Part shown: one piece after another, positions 1 to 6,968 of the stretch
Layout: each line of letters opens with the position of its first letter
Position numbering within the stretch: position 1 is the stretch's first letter
Assembly: GCA_946540735.1 (NCBI GenBank)
Contig: CAMNIN010000022.1
Span: 1-50,434 of the forward strand
Source: an uncultured Prevotellaceae bacterium
GTDB lineage: Bacteria; Bacteroidota; Bacteroidia; Bacteroidales; Bacteroidaceae
Direction: 5' to 3'
DNA length: 50,434 bases
Program-made: the position numbers and the translations under genes
Notes under the pieces: model-generated
Database searches by the model: none
What the model saw: the letters and a program-made list of their open reading frames with translations, nothing else
What the model was told of the DNA's origin: nothing

Positions 1-53
1 TGTCGTTGTTCATCGGGATTTGTCGTTGTTCATCGGGATTTGTAATCCCGATG
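1..53. repeat. 20-bp tandem repeat ending in a perfect palindrome
   Basis: Bases 1-20 are repeated exactly at 21-40. The second copy runs into a perfect hairpin: CATCGGGATT (31-40), loop TGT, AATCCCGATG (44-53). Related 20-bp-period units occur at 33297 and 50359, and a close palindrome at 15063. This looks like a REP/BIME-type extragenic repeat; no transposase of the REP-associated (RAYT) family is in the window. Bases 1-300 hold no gene that I can support. Confidence 0.8.
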
Positions 54-58
54 CTCTG

Positions 59-108
59 AGTATCAGGATTTTTAATCCGCTAAAAGCGCATTGCAAATGC
101 TGATACTC
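59..108. repeat. Nested palindrome cluster
   Basis: Outer arms GAGTATCA (59-66) and TGATACTC (101-108) enclose two smaller hairpins: GGATT-TTT-AATCC, and GCATT-GCA-AATGC at 88-100. The TATCAGGATT...AATCC...CTGATA arrangement recurs at 15090-15122. It is a multi-armed extragenic element that could form a cruciform in DNA or a branched fold in RNA. Confidence 0.65.
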
Positions 109-194
109 AATGCGGGCGGATTACAAATCCGCCCGAACAAAGAACAAAAGCAGATCCGCCCGAATGGCTATGCTTACTAAGGTGCTGAGTAATT
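105..194. repeat. Left copy of window-bracketing inverted repeat
   Basis: This stretch matches the reverse complement of 50330-50432. Shared parts are ACTCAATGCGG, the GGCGGATT..AATCCGCCCG hairpin (113-135 here, loop ACA), repeated ATCCGCCCGAA units, and the tail GGCTATGCTTACT.AGGTGCTGAGTAATT. The right copy is about 13 bp longer because it has one more internal unit. The tail itself folds as TTACTxAG-GTG-CTGAGTAA. Confidence 0.8.
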
Positions 195-300
195 TCCTGA
201 AAAAAGATAGGCGAGACTGCCCGGGGCAGATGTGGCGGGCAAATCCGCAGGACACAGGACAGCAGTGGGGTAGGGGGTGATATTCCTTTTGGGGGATGCC

Positions 301-1569
301 TTATGACTTTGCCGGACTATGAAAAAGGGAGAAGACGGCACCATAATGGACAAAACCTTCGGGGGTAATGCAAATCTGGTGTTGGTTATCCACATATAAT
401 AGTCTTTGTGAGAGACAATAATCGAGTGACTCTTTGATGTCTTTCAGATCTATTCCAAAAGCATTCAGCCTGTCGATGTTGAAAGATCCGTTATAGGCTG
501 CAATGGCAAGATATTTGGATGCAAGTTCACGGGGCGGCAGGAGATATGTGTATTCTTCGGGATAGGAATCCTCGTTCAGATGCTGTTTCGGTTGTGGAGA
601 GAGCTTTCCTATATTGTAGGAGACGCCGTATTTGCTCATGCTTTGAGCCGACAGTCCGAATCCTTTGTAAGATGCTCCGTGAAGCATTCTCATACGTAAG
701 TATGATGAAACTCCTTGGTCTATGGTGTCCTTGGAGAATGTGTTTTGGCCGAAGCGGGCTTTATATCCCATGGAAGTCAGTCCACGGTAATACTGGGTGT
801 ACTGGGCCGACAATTCTTCTTTGGTGTATGCCCCCTTGGTCTTTATCATGTTGGTTCGCAACTCATAGAGGGTGACCTGTTGGGGATGCAGTCGGCCTAT
901 AGTTTCGAGGTCTTTGTCTATGGTCATGGTGTCCTGTCCTTCCAGACCATACATAAAGTCGAGATTGATCTTCCTGATGCCTGCGTCCCAGGCTTTTGCA
1001 AGCCATTCGGCCATTTGCGGCTCACCAGTGCAATTCCGCCGATGCTTGTTCATAATGGAATGGCAGGATGACTGGACGCCGAGAGAGAGCCGGCGCAGTC
1101 CATTAGCTGCCATGTTCTTCAGTTTAGCGACAGACAAGGTGCTGAAGGTTGCCTCGATGCTTGGTTCAAAGTCATCAGAGAGATTGACCCCTTCTTTGGC
1201 ATTTCTGAATATTTCCATCAAAAAAGAGAAGTTGGGGTCGGACAATGCTGTCGGTGTTCCTCCTCCGATGTCAAATCCTTCCAGCGTTAAGTGATCATAC
1301 CTTTTCTTGAATTCTACGATGTCATGTGCTATGGCCTGAAGATATCTTTTTTGAGTGTTTTCACCAGGGCATAGCATCCTTGTATATTCGCAGAATGAGC
1401 ATAGTTGCTTGCAGAAAGGAATGTGTATGTAGAATGACAGTTGCTGGTCTTGGTCAAATGGCAGTGGGGCAGAATCCCGATAACCGGCCCAGTCATTAGG
1501 ATCCAGTGGATAGGAAGTATTCCACTGTGATTCATTTTTCCTTGACTCGTATAGATCAGCGATGCTCAT
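301..1569 (-). CDS. HemN/HemW-like radical SAM enzyme
   Basis: The protein has 422 residues. A radical SAM CxxxCxxC cluster motif (C53, C57, C60) sits in the HemN-type context 'YIHIPFC', followed by GGGTPT (102-107), LRRLSLGVQS and NLDFMYGL, as in oxygen-independent coproporphyrinogen oxidase relatives. The C-terminus ends in a HemN_C-like segment (ITPEGFVHYGAV). Family members include coproporphyrinogen dehydrogenases, the heme chaperone HemW and class C radical SAM methyltransferases, so the actual reaction cannot be read from the sequence. It starts 3 nt after the preceding radical SAM gene and is the last gene of the NrtR/DraG operon. That context argues against a housekeeping heme role and for work on an ADP-ribose- or NAD-linked substrate (inference). 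Confidence 0.85.
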   Translation of the reverse strand: MSIADLYESRKNESQWNTSYPLDPNDWAGYRDSAPLPFDQDQQLSFYIHIPFCKQLCSFCEYTRMLCPGENTQKRYLQAIAHDIVEFKKRYDHLTLEGFDIGGGTPTALSDPNFSFLMEIFRNAKEGVNLSDDFEPSIEATFSTLSVAKLKNMAANGLRRLSLGVQSSCHSIMNKHRRNCTGEPQMAEWLAKAWDAGIRKINLDFMYGLEGQDTMTIDKDLETIGRLHPQQVTLYELRTNMIKTKGAYTKEELSAQYTQYYRGLTSMGYKARFGQNTFSKDTIDQGVSSYLRMRMLHGASYKGFGLSAQSMSKYGVSYNIGKLSPQPKQHLNEDSYPEEYTYLLPPRELASKYLAIAAYNGSFNIDRLNAFGIDLKDIKESLDYCLSQRLLYVDNQHQICITPEGFVHYGAVFSLFHSPAKS

Positions 1570-1572
1570 AAC

Positions 1573-2451
1573 CTAATAGATGATGTTGTCTTGATGAAAT
1601 CCCTGCCGCAGGTGTTCGCCGTCATACACCAACGATGACTCGCAGTAGCGGGGATTAGAGTAATTGCGCATGTAAATCTCCAGCACCCTGAGATTTTTGT
1701 TGTAGAGATAGTTCGAGCACTTGCAGTTGACGCCCCTGTTCATGGACTTGGTGAAGTAAACATGGGGTATGGTTTCAAGATGGATATCCTCCAGGTCGAC
1801 AAAGTGTTCTCTGCAGAAGTCGTTCACTTTCATCAGAGCCACGAATCCTATACGTGGTATGCCCAGTTCAAGGTTGAAATCGAGCATCCTATGTGCTTCT
1901 TCAGCACGGTCAATGTAGCCTCTGATGAGGTTGCAGCTCGAGTTCAGTATCTGCTTGTTGATGCCCTCAAAACAGAAAGCCTTTTCGGGAATCCTGCATC
2001 CATACAACTCGGATAGTCTGGAGATGTCATAATGGTGCAGCGACATGGATATGCTGTCCCATCGCGGATGCCGCATCAGCTCTTGCGACTGTTGAAGCAG
2101 TCCATTGGTGTTAAGGTGGAGATGGATGTCGTCAAATCCTTCATACTCAATGGAGGCCAGGATCTTGTTCACAAGCAATGATACCATTGACGGTTCACCG
2201 CCGGTGACGTTGATCCTGTTGACGCAGATATGCTTGTCCCTCAACTCATGGATGATGGTCATCAGCTTGGGGATATCGAATGTGGTGGAGATTTCCACAG
2301 ACCCTGCATTGCAGCAGAAAAGGCAATGGGCATTGCATCCCTTGGTGACCTTAACGAACAGGTTCACCGAAGGGATGATTTCTTGGCCCGGTTCGTCCAT
2401 GATATTGCACCCGTGTGTTTTGATGGCTATCTCCTTGCCGAAAATCTTCAT
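1573..2451 (-). CDS. Radical SAM protein with C-terminal cysteines
   Basis: The protein has 292 residues from the chosen start. The motif CNAHCLFC (C39, C43, C46) binds the SAM-coordinating [4Fe-4S] cluster and TGGEPS (83-88) is the usual glycine-rich SAM motif. Extra cysteines near the C-terminus (CKC, then RYCESSLVYDG) resemble a SPASM/MoaA-like auxiliary cluster site, which is suggestive only. The start at MKIFGKEI gives a 22-nt gap from the DraG-macro gene. An in-frame ATG at 2505 would add 18 residues that overlap that gene and look non-native. Two radical SAM proteins of different subfamilies in tandem suggest sequential steps or a paired enzyme. The substrate is unknown. Confidence 0.85.
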   Translation of the reverse strand: MKIFGKEIAIKTHGCNIMDEPGQEIIPSVNLFVKVTKGCNAHCLFCCNAGSVEISTTFDIPKLMTIIHELRDKHICVNRINVTGGEPSMVSLLVNKILASIEYEGFDDIHLHLNTNGLLQQSQELMRHPRWDSISMSLHHYDISRLSELYGCRIPEKAFCFEGINKQILNSSCNLIRGYIDRAEEAHRMLDFNLELGIPRIGFVALMKVNDFCREHFVDLEDIHLETIPHVYFTKSMNRGVNCKCSNYLYNKNLRVLEIYMRNYSNPRYCESSLVYDGEHLRQGFHQDNIIY

Positions 2452-2473
2452 GTATGATGGGTTTCGATGTTGT

Positions 2474-4690
2474 TCAGCAGCCTTTGCGCCTTCTCCTGAT
2501 GTCATCTATGACTCTGCGTTTGTCATTCAGGGAGGAGAAATGGATCCTGCCCACTTGTTGGACGAACACTGGCTTCTTGACAGTTCCTACGGGTATGAAA
2601 TATTGATCTCCGATCAGCTCGTAGTTCCCCTTCCTAACCTCCCGCATGAGGATCGGCATGACAAGAGTCATCTCGTATAGTTCTTTCCCGCGTCGTGGAC
2701 CTTTTCCTTCGCCGCACGACTTTGTGAAACGGCGGGCTGACAGCTCATCTTTCACATACACAGGTGCAGTACCTCTTTCTTTGGGGAAGAAGACCTCAGG
2801 ATGGCACGCCCCGTCGTCTGAATAATCGCTGGCGATGACTGCGTCGATGCCAAGTTCTTCGACTTTTCGGGAGTGATTGGCGAACATGACTTCTTCAAGC
2901 CGCTTGTTGTCCAAAACGCCATCGATGGTGATGTTGTCCCATTGCTCGCGCAATCCACTGACGAAAAAGTTGATCGGATAATGGCCTGATGTCGGAAGCG
3001 GATCTCCCATATACCGATTGTCTCCGCAATTGAAACGTCCAGTGGCAATGGAGAACAAGTCATCGTGAAGTTGTTCGACATCTTTGTAGCGGCATATGTC
3101 ATTGAGTGTTTTAAGGAGAATCAGCAGTTTGGCTCTCTGCCGGTTGGCGAAAATGACGTCTATGTCCGACTTTCCATTGTCATTGATGACTGTCTCCATT
3201 TTCTGGACGAATGTTCCAAAGTGGAATTCCCCCTTGTCAAACAGCTCGTTTTTATTGTCCTGAACAATCTTCCACATGAGTTCCAGAGAATCTCTATTCA
3301 CAGTGCCTCGTTTCTGATATTCGGCGATGACCTTTCCAAAATCAGACATGAGTTCTTCGAAACGGTGATATTGCTTTTTGTCGTTAAGCGCCTTGACGAT
3401 ATCCGCAAAAGTGCGGCATTGCCCATACATCATCAGCCTGTAGCTTTTGGGTGCACGGAGGTCTTCCTTGCTTTTCAGTTCGGCGACAAATGATTCGGGA
3501 AGACAAATGTTTTCAATGGCCAATGCTTCCCCGAATAGGGGAGCGATGTCGCTGTCCTTGAAACCAGCGATACCGCAACCTATTCTCGTCACATAAAAGA
3601 ATAGTTCCTTGTGGGCCTTGGCGAATTCTATAAATTGGTCCACATAAGGCTGTATGGTGTCTACACCACCTTGCATGGTAGGTATCGCGTAGCTCTTCCC
3701 TTGCAGCCCCACTCCCTGTCCCATGACTGCGCCGAATTTGATCCTTGCCGCCCTGGCTGCACCACCAGCATGGTATCCTTGGAGGTTGCTGCCGAAAACA
3801 AAGATCTCATCAGGTTTCAGAAAGGAGATGGCATCGGGGGTGAATTGCGGCCGGACAGAATCGTTATATACACGTTGGTTGAATTTGGAGGATGCATTCG
3901 AGCGTGTATGCTCATCATAAGCGTCGTTCACCCGAAGCATCCATTCAGGAAGTTTTGCCTTTGCATTGGAGACAAGCTCTTCGGGCATCTCCTTATAAAA
4001 GGCGTAGGCGATCGGACCTGAGATGGCGGCCAGGGTATCGGCATCCCCACCCAAAGAGATGGAAAGTTTCAGACAGTCCTCATAATCTTTGCTTTCGAGA
4101 AAACAGATGATGGCGGCGGGGATGGTCCTTTGGCATGTCTCGTCGAAATAATAACCTGGCTGGATGTCTGCATAGGTCAGCCCCGACCATTCGGGATAGT
4201 ATTTGTTCAGGACATGTTGCTTGATATACATTTTGTCTTTGCCCGTCATACCATAATGAATGGCCAGAGCCGTAGCGACAGCTCCTTTAATGCCTTCTGG
4301 GTGGTCGTGAGTTGGCAGTGCGGTTTGTGTGGCAAGTTTGATGCATTCTTCTTCACTTCTTGCCATGAATCCGGCCGCAGAGACTCTCATGCCGCTGCCG
4401 TTGCCGAAGGAGTGGTATGAGGGTTGTACTTCTCTGGCCATAATCCATCTTGCAAAGCGACCGCCAAATCCTCTGTTGAAGTCTTCACGGCATCTTTTCC
4501 AAAGGTTTTCAGCCATATCAAGGTTGTTCAAAAGTGCTTCCGCACAAGCAAAGGTGCAAACTGTGTCATCCGTGTAGGTATTGGAGGGCAGGAGCAGGTT
4601 CACACCATCATAGTTCTTTGTTCTGCCATGAAATTCGTACGGCATTCCGGCAATGTCGCCAATAGCGGCGCTCAGCAATAGGTTTTTCAT
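2474..4690 (-). CDS. ADP-ribosylglycohydrolase / macro-like fusion protein
   Basis: The protein has 738 residues in three parts. Residues 1-265 form a DraG-type ADP-ribosylglycohydrolase with the metal-ligand motifs intact: GDIAG (11-15), TDDT (40-43) and GGDADT (214-219). Residues about 290-400 carry the signature of the phage-type macro domain (A1S_2505-like): VFGSNLQGYHAGGAARAA, GKSYAIPT and TRIGCGIAGF; such domains bind ADP-ribose-type ligands. Residues about 420-738 match no family I recognise. The two known domains predict removal or reading of ADP-ribose on a protein, nucleic acid or metabolite. DraG proteins are usually near 300 residues, so the extra 470 are unusual. It lies 67 nt downstream of the NrtR-like regulator, with an unusually good ribosome binding site. 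Confidence 0.88.
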   Translation of the reverse strand: MKNLLLSAAIGDIAGMPYEFHGRTKNYDGVNLLLPSNTYTDDTVCTFACAEALLNNLDMAENLWKRCREDFNRGFGGRFARWIMAREVQPSYHSFGNGSGMRVSAAGFMARSEEECIKLATQTALPTHDHPEGIKGAVATALAIHYGMTGKDKMYIKQHVLNKYYPEWSGLTYADIQPGYYFDETCQRTIPAAIICFLESKDYEDCLKLSISLGGDADTLAAISGPIAYAFYKEMPEELVSNAKAKLPEWMLRVNDAYDEHTRSNASSKFNQRVYNDSVRPQFTPDAISFLKPDEIFVFGSNLQGYHAGGAARAARIKFGAVMGQGVGLQGKSYAIPTMQGGVDTIQPYVDQFIEFAKAHKELFFYVTRIGCGIAGFKDSDIAPLFGEALAIENICLPESFVAELKSKEDLRAPKSYRLMMYGQCRTFADIVKALNDKKQYHRFEELMSDFGKVIAEYQKRGTVNRDSLELMWKIVQDNKNELFDKGEFHFGTFVQKMETVINDNGKSDIDVIFANRQRAKLLILLKTLNDICRYKDVEQLHDDLFSIATGRFNCGDNRYMGDPLPTSGHYPINFFVSGLREQWDNITIDGVLDNKRLEEVMFANHSRKVEELGIDAVIASDYSDDGACHPEVFFPKERGTAPVYVKDELSARRFTKSCGEGKGPRRGKELYEMTLVMPILMREVRKGNYELIGDQYFIPVGTVKKPVFVQQVGRIHFSSLNDKRRVIDDIRRRRKGC

Positions 4691-4698
4691 TTTCTAAT

Positions 4699-4705
4699 CC
4701 TCCTT
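4699..4705 (-). promoter_or_regulatory. Strong Shine-Dalgarno for the DraG-macro gene
   Basis: On the minus strand AAGGAGG lies 8 nt before the ATG at 4690. Most genes in this window, as in Bacteroidetes generally, start in AT-rich sequence without such a site, so this one stands out and supports the start. Confidence 0.7.
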
Positions 4706-4757
4706 GTTGTGCTTTAGATTGTTTGGCCTTTTTTTCTGTTATAGAATCTCCTTGGAT

Positions 4758-5450
4758 TTAGAATTCCAAGCGGAATCCTTTCTGCTTTAACTCGTTGTAA
4801 CTCTCTATATTGAAGCTGTAGAGATTCGCCTCGCGCTTGGGTGTCGGCCAGACGGTCTCATCCAGTTGATGTAGAATATTGAAATGGAGCATTTTCTTGG
4901 TGAAGTTGCCCCTGTCAAATTTCACGTCCAGGATTGCTTCATAGAGATTCTGCAGTTGTTTGATAGTGAATTTCTCTGGCAACAGCTCAAAGCCAATGGG
5001 CTCGAAGTGAATGCGCTCCCTGAGCCTCTTCAGTGCCATACGAAGGATGCTGTCATGGTCAAAGGCCAACTGGGGAATCTTGTCAAGGGGGAACCATGCG
5101 GCTTGTGCTGCATCATCACCTCCTTTCACATCCTGTAATTTTACGAGAGCATAATAGGCGACGGTTATTACTCGCTCACGAGGGTCGCGTTTGGGGTCAC
5201 TGAATGTGTGGAACTGCTTGATATAGGCTTCTGTCAGACCTGTTTCCTCCTTTAGTTCACGTAATGCGCCCTCTTCACATGACTCATCCATATTGAGAAA
5301 GCCTCCGGGGAATGCCCACTTTCCTTTATAGGGTTCTATGCCTCTTTCAACTAACAGAACTTGCAAGTTTAAACCGTCAAATCCGAATATCACACAATCT
5401 GTTGTGACGGAAGGATGCGGGTATTTGTAAGTATACATTTTTTCTTCCAT
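4758..5450 (-). CDS. nrtR: NrtR-family Nudix/winged-helix regulator
   Basis: The protein has 230 residues: an N-terminal Nudix domain followed by a C-terminal winged-helix region (about 150-230) with the family's KFTIKQLQNLYEAIL and GNFTKKML segments. NrtR proteins are transcription factors that sense ADP-ribose or related NAD metabolites and usually control NAD biosynthesis; a Bacteroidetes branch (AraR) senses arabinose instead. Here the Nudix box G-x5-E-x7-REUxEExGU is complete (G50, E56, R64, E65, E68, E69, G71), so hydrolase activity may be retained. It heads an operon with an ADP-ribosylglycohydrolase/macro protein, which favours an ADP-ribose ligand. A start at the fifth residue (MYTYKYP) is equally possible. 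Confidence 0.85.
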   Translation of the reverse strand: MEEKMYTYKYPHPSVTTDCVIFGFDGLNLQVLLVERGIEPYKGKWAFPGGFLNMDESCEEGALRELKEETGLTEAYIKQFHTFSDPKRDPRERVITVAYYALVKLQDVKGGDDAAQAAWFPLDKIPQLAFDHDSILRMALKRLRERIHFEPIGFELLPEKFTIKQLQNLYEAILDVKFDRGNFTKKMLHFNILHQLDETVWPTPKREANLYSFNIESYNELKQKGFRLEF

Positions 5451-5461
5451 ATTTGTCTTGA

Positions 5462-5475
5462 GTAAAAATTACACC
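5462..5475 (-). promoter_or_regulatory. Candidate NrtR operator 1 (downstream of -7)
   Basis: GTAAAAATTACACC contains the near-palindrome GTAA-AAA-TTAC and is an inverted imperfect copy of 5515-5528. It lies just downstream of the -7 element of the nrtR promoter, over the expected transcription start. Assignment to NrtR is inferred from its position. Confidence 0.5.
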
Positions 5476-5476
5476 G

Positions 5477-5508
5477 CAAAGATAGGAAGCTTTTCTGATA
5501 AATGCAAA
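5477..5508 (-). promoter_or_regulatory. nrtR-DraG operon promoter
   Basis: On the minus strand a -33 TTTG (5505-5508) is followed after exactly 20 nt by TATCTTTG (5477-5484), a full match to the Bacteroidetes sigma-ABfr consensus. It gives a leader of roughly 20 nt before the ATG at 5450. Confidence 0.8.
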
Positions 5509-5514
5509 TTTTTT

Positions 5515-5528
5515 GGTGTAAAATTTAC
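5515..5528 (-). promoter_or_regulatory. Candidate NrtR operator 2 (upstream of -33)
   Basis: GGTGTAAAATTTAC includes the perfect 11-bp palindrome GTAAAATTTAC (5518-5528). It is an inverted copy of the site at 5462-5475, with centres about 56 bp apart (near five helical turns), and it sits just upstream of the -33 box. The pair could support looping repression or cooperative binding. Confidence 0.5.
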
Positions 5529-5664
5529 GCGAGAGATCTTGTTTTGTTCAAAATAGGTTGATTTCAGATTGTTGGAAGGTTATTCCTGGATACCATTTGA
5601 ATCCTGTTCTGCTTCGGAAAAAAATTGCAGAATTCATCGATAAAAAAGAAAAGGTCTATTAAAA

Positions 5665-5696
5665 TTTGCGTTTTCACTCGCTTATTCGTATCTTTG
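5665..5696 (+). promoter_or_regulatory. Promoter of the GT4 glycosyltransferase gene
   Basis: TTTG (5665-5668), 20 nt, TATCTTTG (5689-5696): a full Bacteroidetes promoter. Because it lies inside the longest upstream reading frame, translation must begin downstream of it, at the GTG at 5721. Confidence 0.8.
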
Positions 5697-5720
5697 CAGA
5701 ATAACATACATAATTCACGC

Positions 5721-6845
5721 GTGAATATAGGATTCGATGCTAAACGTATCGTTTGCAATGGCTCGGGACTGGGCAATTACGGACGCACTTTGATCAATGA
5801 TCTCTCTGAGATTGTTGACCAAGATATAATGCTCTCTTTGTACGCTCCCGACGAAGGGCGAGAACCGTTGCGAGCACAGGTGAAAGACTCTAAGCGCATA
5901 CGGTTTGTCTATCCAGAACACAGGTGGTTGAAAGCCCTTTGGCGCAGTCGCAGCATCGTAAAGGACCTGCAGCGCGACCATATCGACATCTATCACGGAT
6001 TGTCGGGTGAATTGCCTATCGGTATTCGTCAATCGGGTATCAAGAGCGTGGTCACCATCCACGATCTCATCTTCATGCGCAATCCCGAATATTACCATTG
6101 GTGGGATGCGAAGATTTACGCCGCTAAATTCCATAAAACCGTAAAGGAGGTCGACCGAATCATCGCCATCAGCGAATGCACCAAACGCGACATCGTGGAA
6201 CTGGGCGGTGTCAATCCCGACCGCATCGACGTGATATACCAGAGTTACGGGGCCACATTCCGTTATCCCGCCAACGACGAGAAGAAACAGGAGGTGAAAG
6301 CGCGCTATTTGCTACCGCCGAGATATATCATTAATGTGGGCACCATCGAGGAGCGGAAAAACATCCTCCTTGCAGTGAAAGCCATGGAGCTGTTGCCGAA
6401 AGACCTGTCGCTGGTCATCGTCGGTCGTAGCACCTCCTATGCACAACAGGTGAAACACTATGTGGACAAACACCATCTCGGCGACAGGGTACTCTTTCTC
6501 CATGACGTGACGAACGACGACTTGCCTGCCATTTATCAGATGGCCGAGGTGTGTGCTTATCCATCTCGCTACGAGGGTTTCGGCATACCTGTCATCGAGG
6601 CCATACATAGCGGATTGCCCGTGGTGGCATGTACCGGCAGTTGCCTTGAAGAAGCCGGCGGCCCCGACTGCCTCTATGTCAATCCCGACGATGTGCAGGG
6701 CATGGCCGAGAGCATCTGTCAGTTACTGCATGGCGCAGAAGGACGCGAACAGCGCATCCTACGGGCACAAGACTATATCCGCCGTTTCGAGGGCAACAAT
6801 GTGGCTGAGCAAGTGTTGAGGGTGTATAAAAGCCTCATACGCTGA
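5721..6845 (+). CDS. GT4 family glycosyltransferase
   Basis: The protein has 374 residues from the GTG start. Its beginning VNIGFDAKR...GLGNYGRTL is typical of GT4 enzymes that keep the glycine-rich loop near the N-terminus. The C-terminal donor domain has VGTIEERKN and the EX7E motif EGFGIPVIE, with PSRYEGFG before it. GT4 enzymes are retaining transferases using nucleotide sugars, often GDP-mannose. It should act on the cytoplasmic side of the membrane in building lipopolysaccharide core or capsule. The reading frame is open back to 5625, but the promoter at 5665-5696 rules that start out. It opens a polysaccharide gene run. Confidence 0.88.
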   Translation: MNIGFDAKRIVCNGSGLGNYGRTLINDLSEIVDQDIMLSLYAPDEGREPLRAQVKDSKRIRFVYPEHRWLKALWRSRSIVKDLQRDHIDIYHGLSGELPIGIRQSGIKSVVTIHDLIFMRNPEYYHWWDAKIYAAKFHKTVKEVDRIIAISECTKRDIVELGGVNPDRIDVIYQSYGATFRYPANDEKKQEVKARYLLPPRYIINVGTIEERKNILLAVKAMELLPKDLSLVIVGRSTSYAQQVKHYVDKHHLGDRVLFLHDVTNDDLPAIYQMAEVCAYPSRYEGFGIPVIEAIHSGLPVVACTGSCLEEAGGPDCLYVNPDDVQGMAESICQLLHGAEGREQRILRAQDYIRRFEGNNVAEQVLRVYKSLIR

Positions 6846-6968
6846 CACTGGTCACCCCAACCCCTTTCCAAAGGGCGGAAAGAATGATTGGATGAGATTC
6901 TTGAGAACTAAACAATGCACTACGATATAGGGACGGTCCCAACAAACCCGCCCGAAAACAATTCTACA

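Noticed and set aside
177..395. Short minus-strand frame downstream of the radical SAM operon
   Set aside because: Overlaps the 3' end of the HemN-like gene and repeat sequence, with no start signal.
6860..6878. Hairpin CCCTTT-CC-AAAGGG after the GT4 gene as a terminator
   Set aside because: A 2-nt loop is too small and no T-tract follows.
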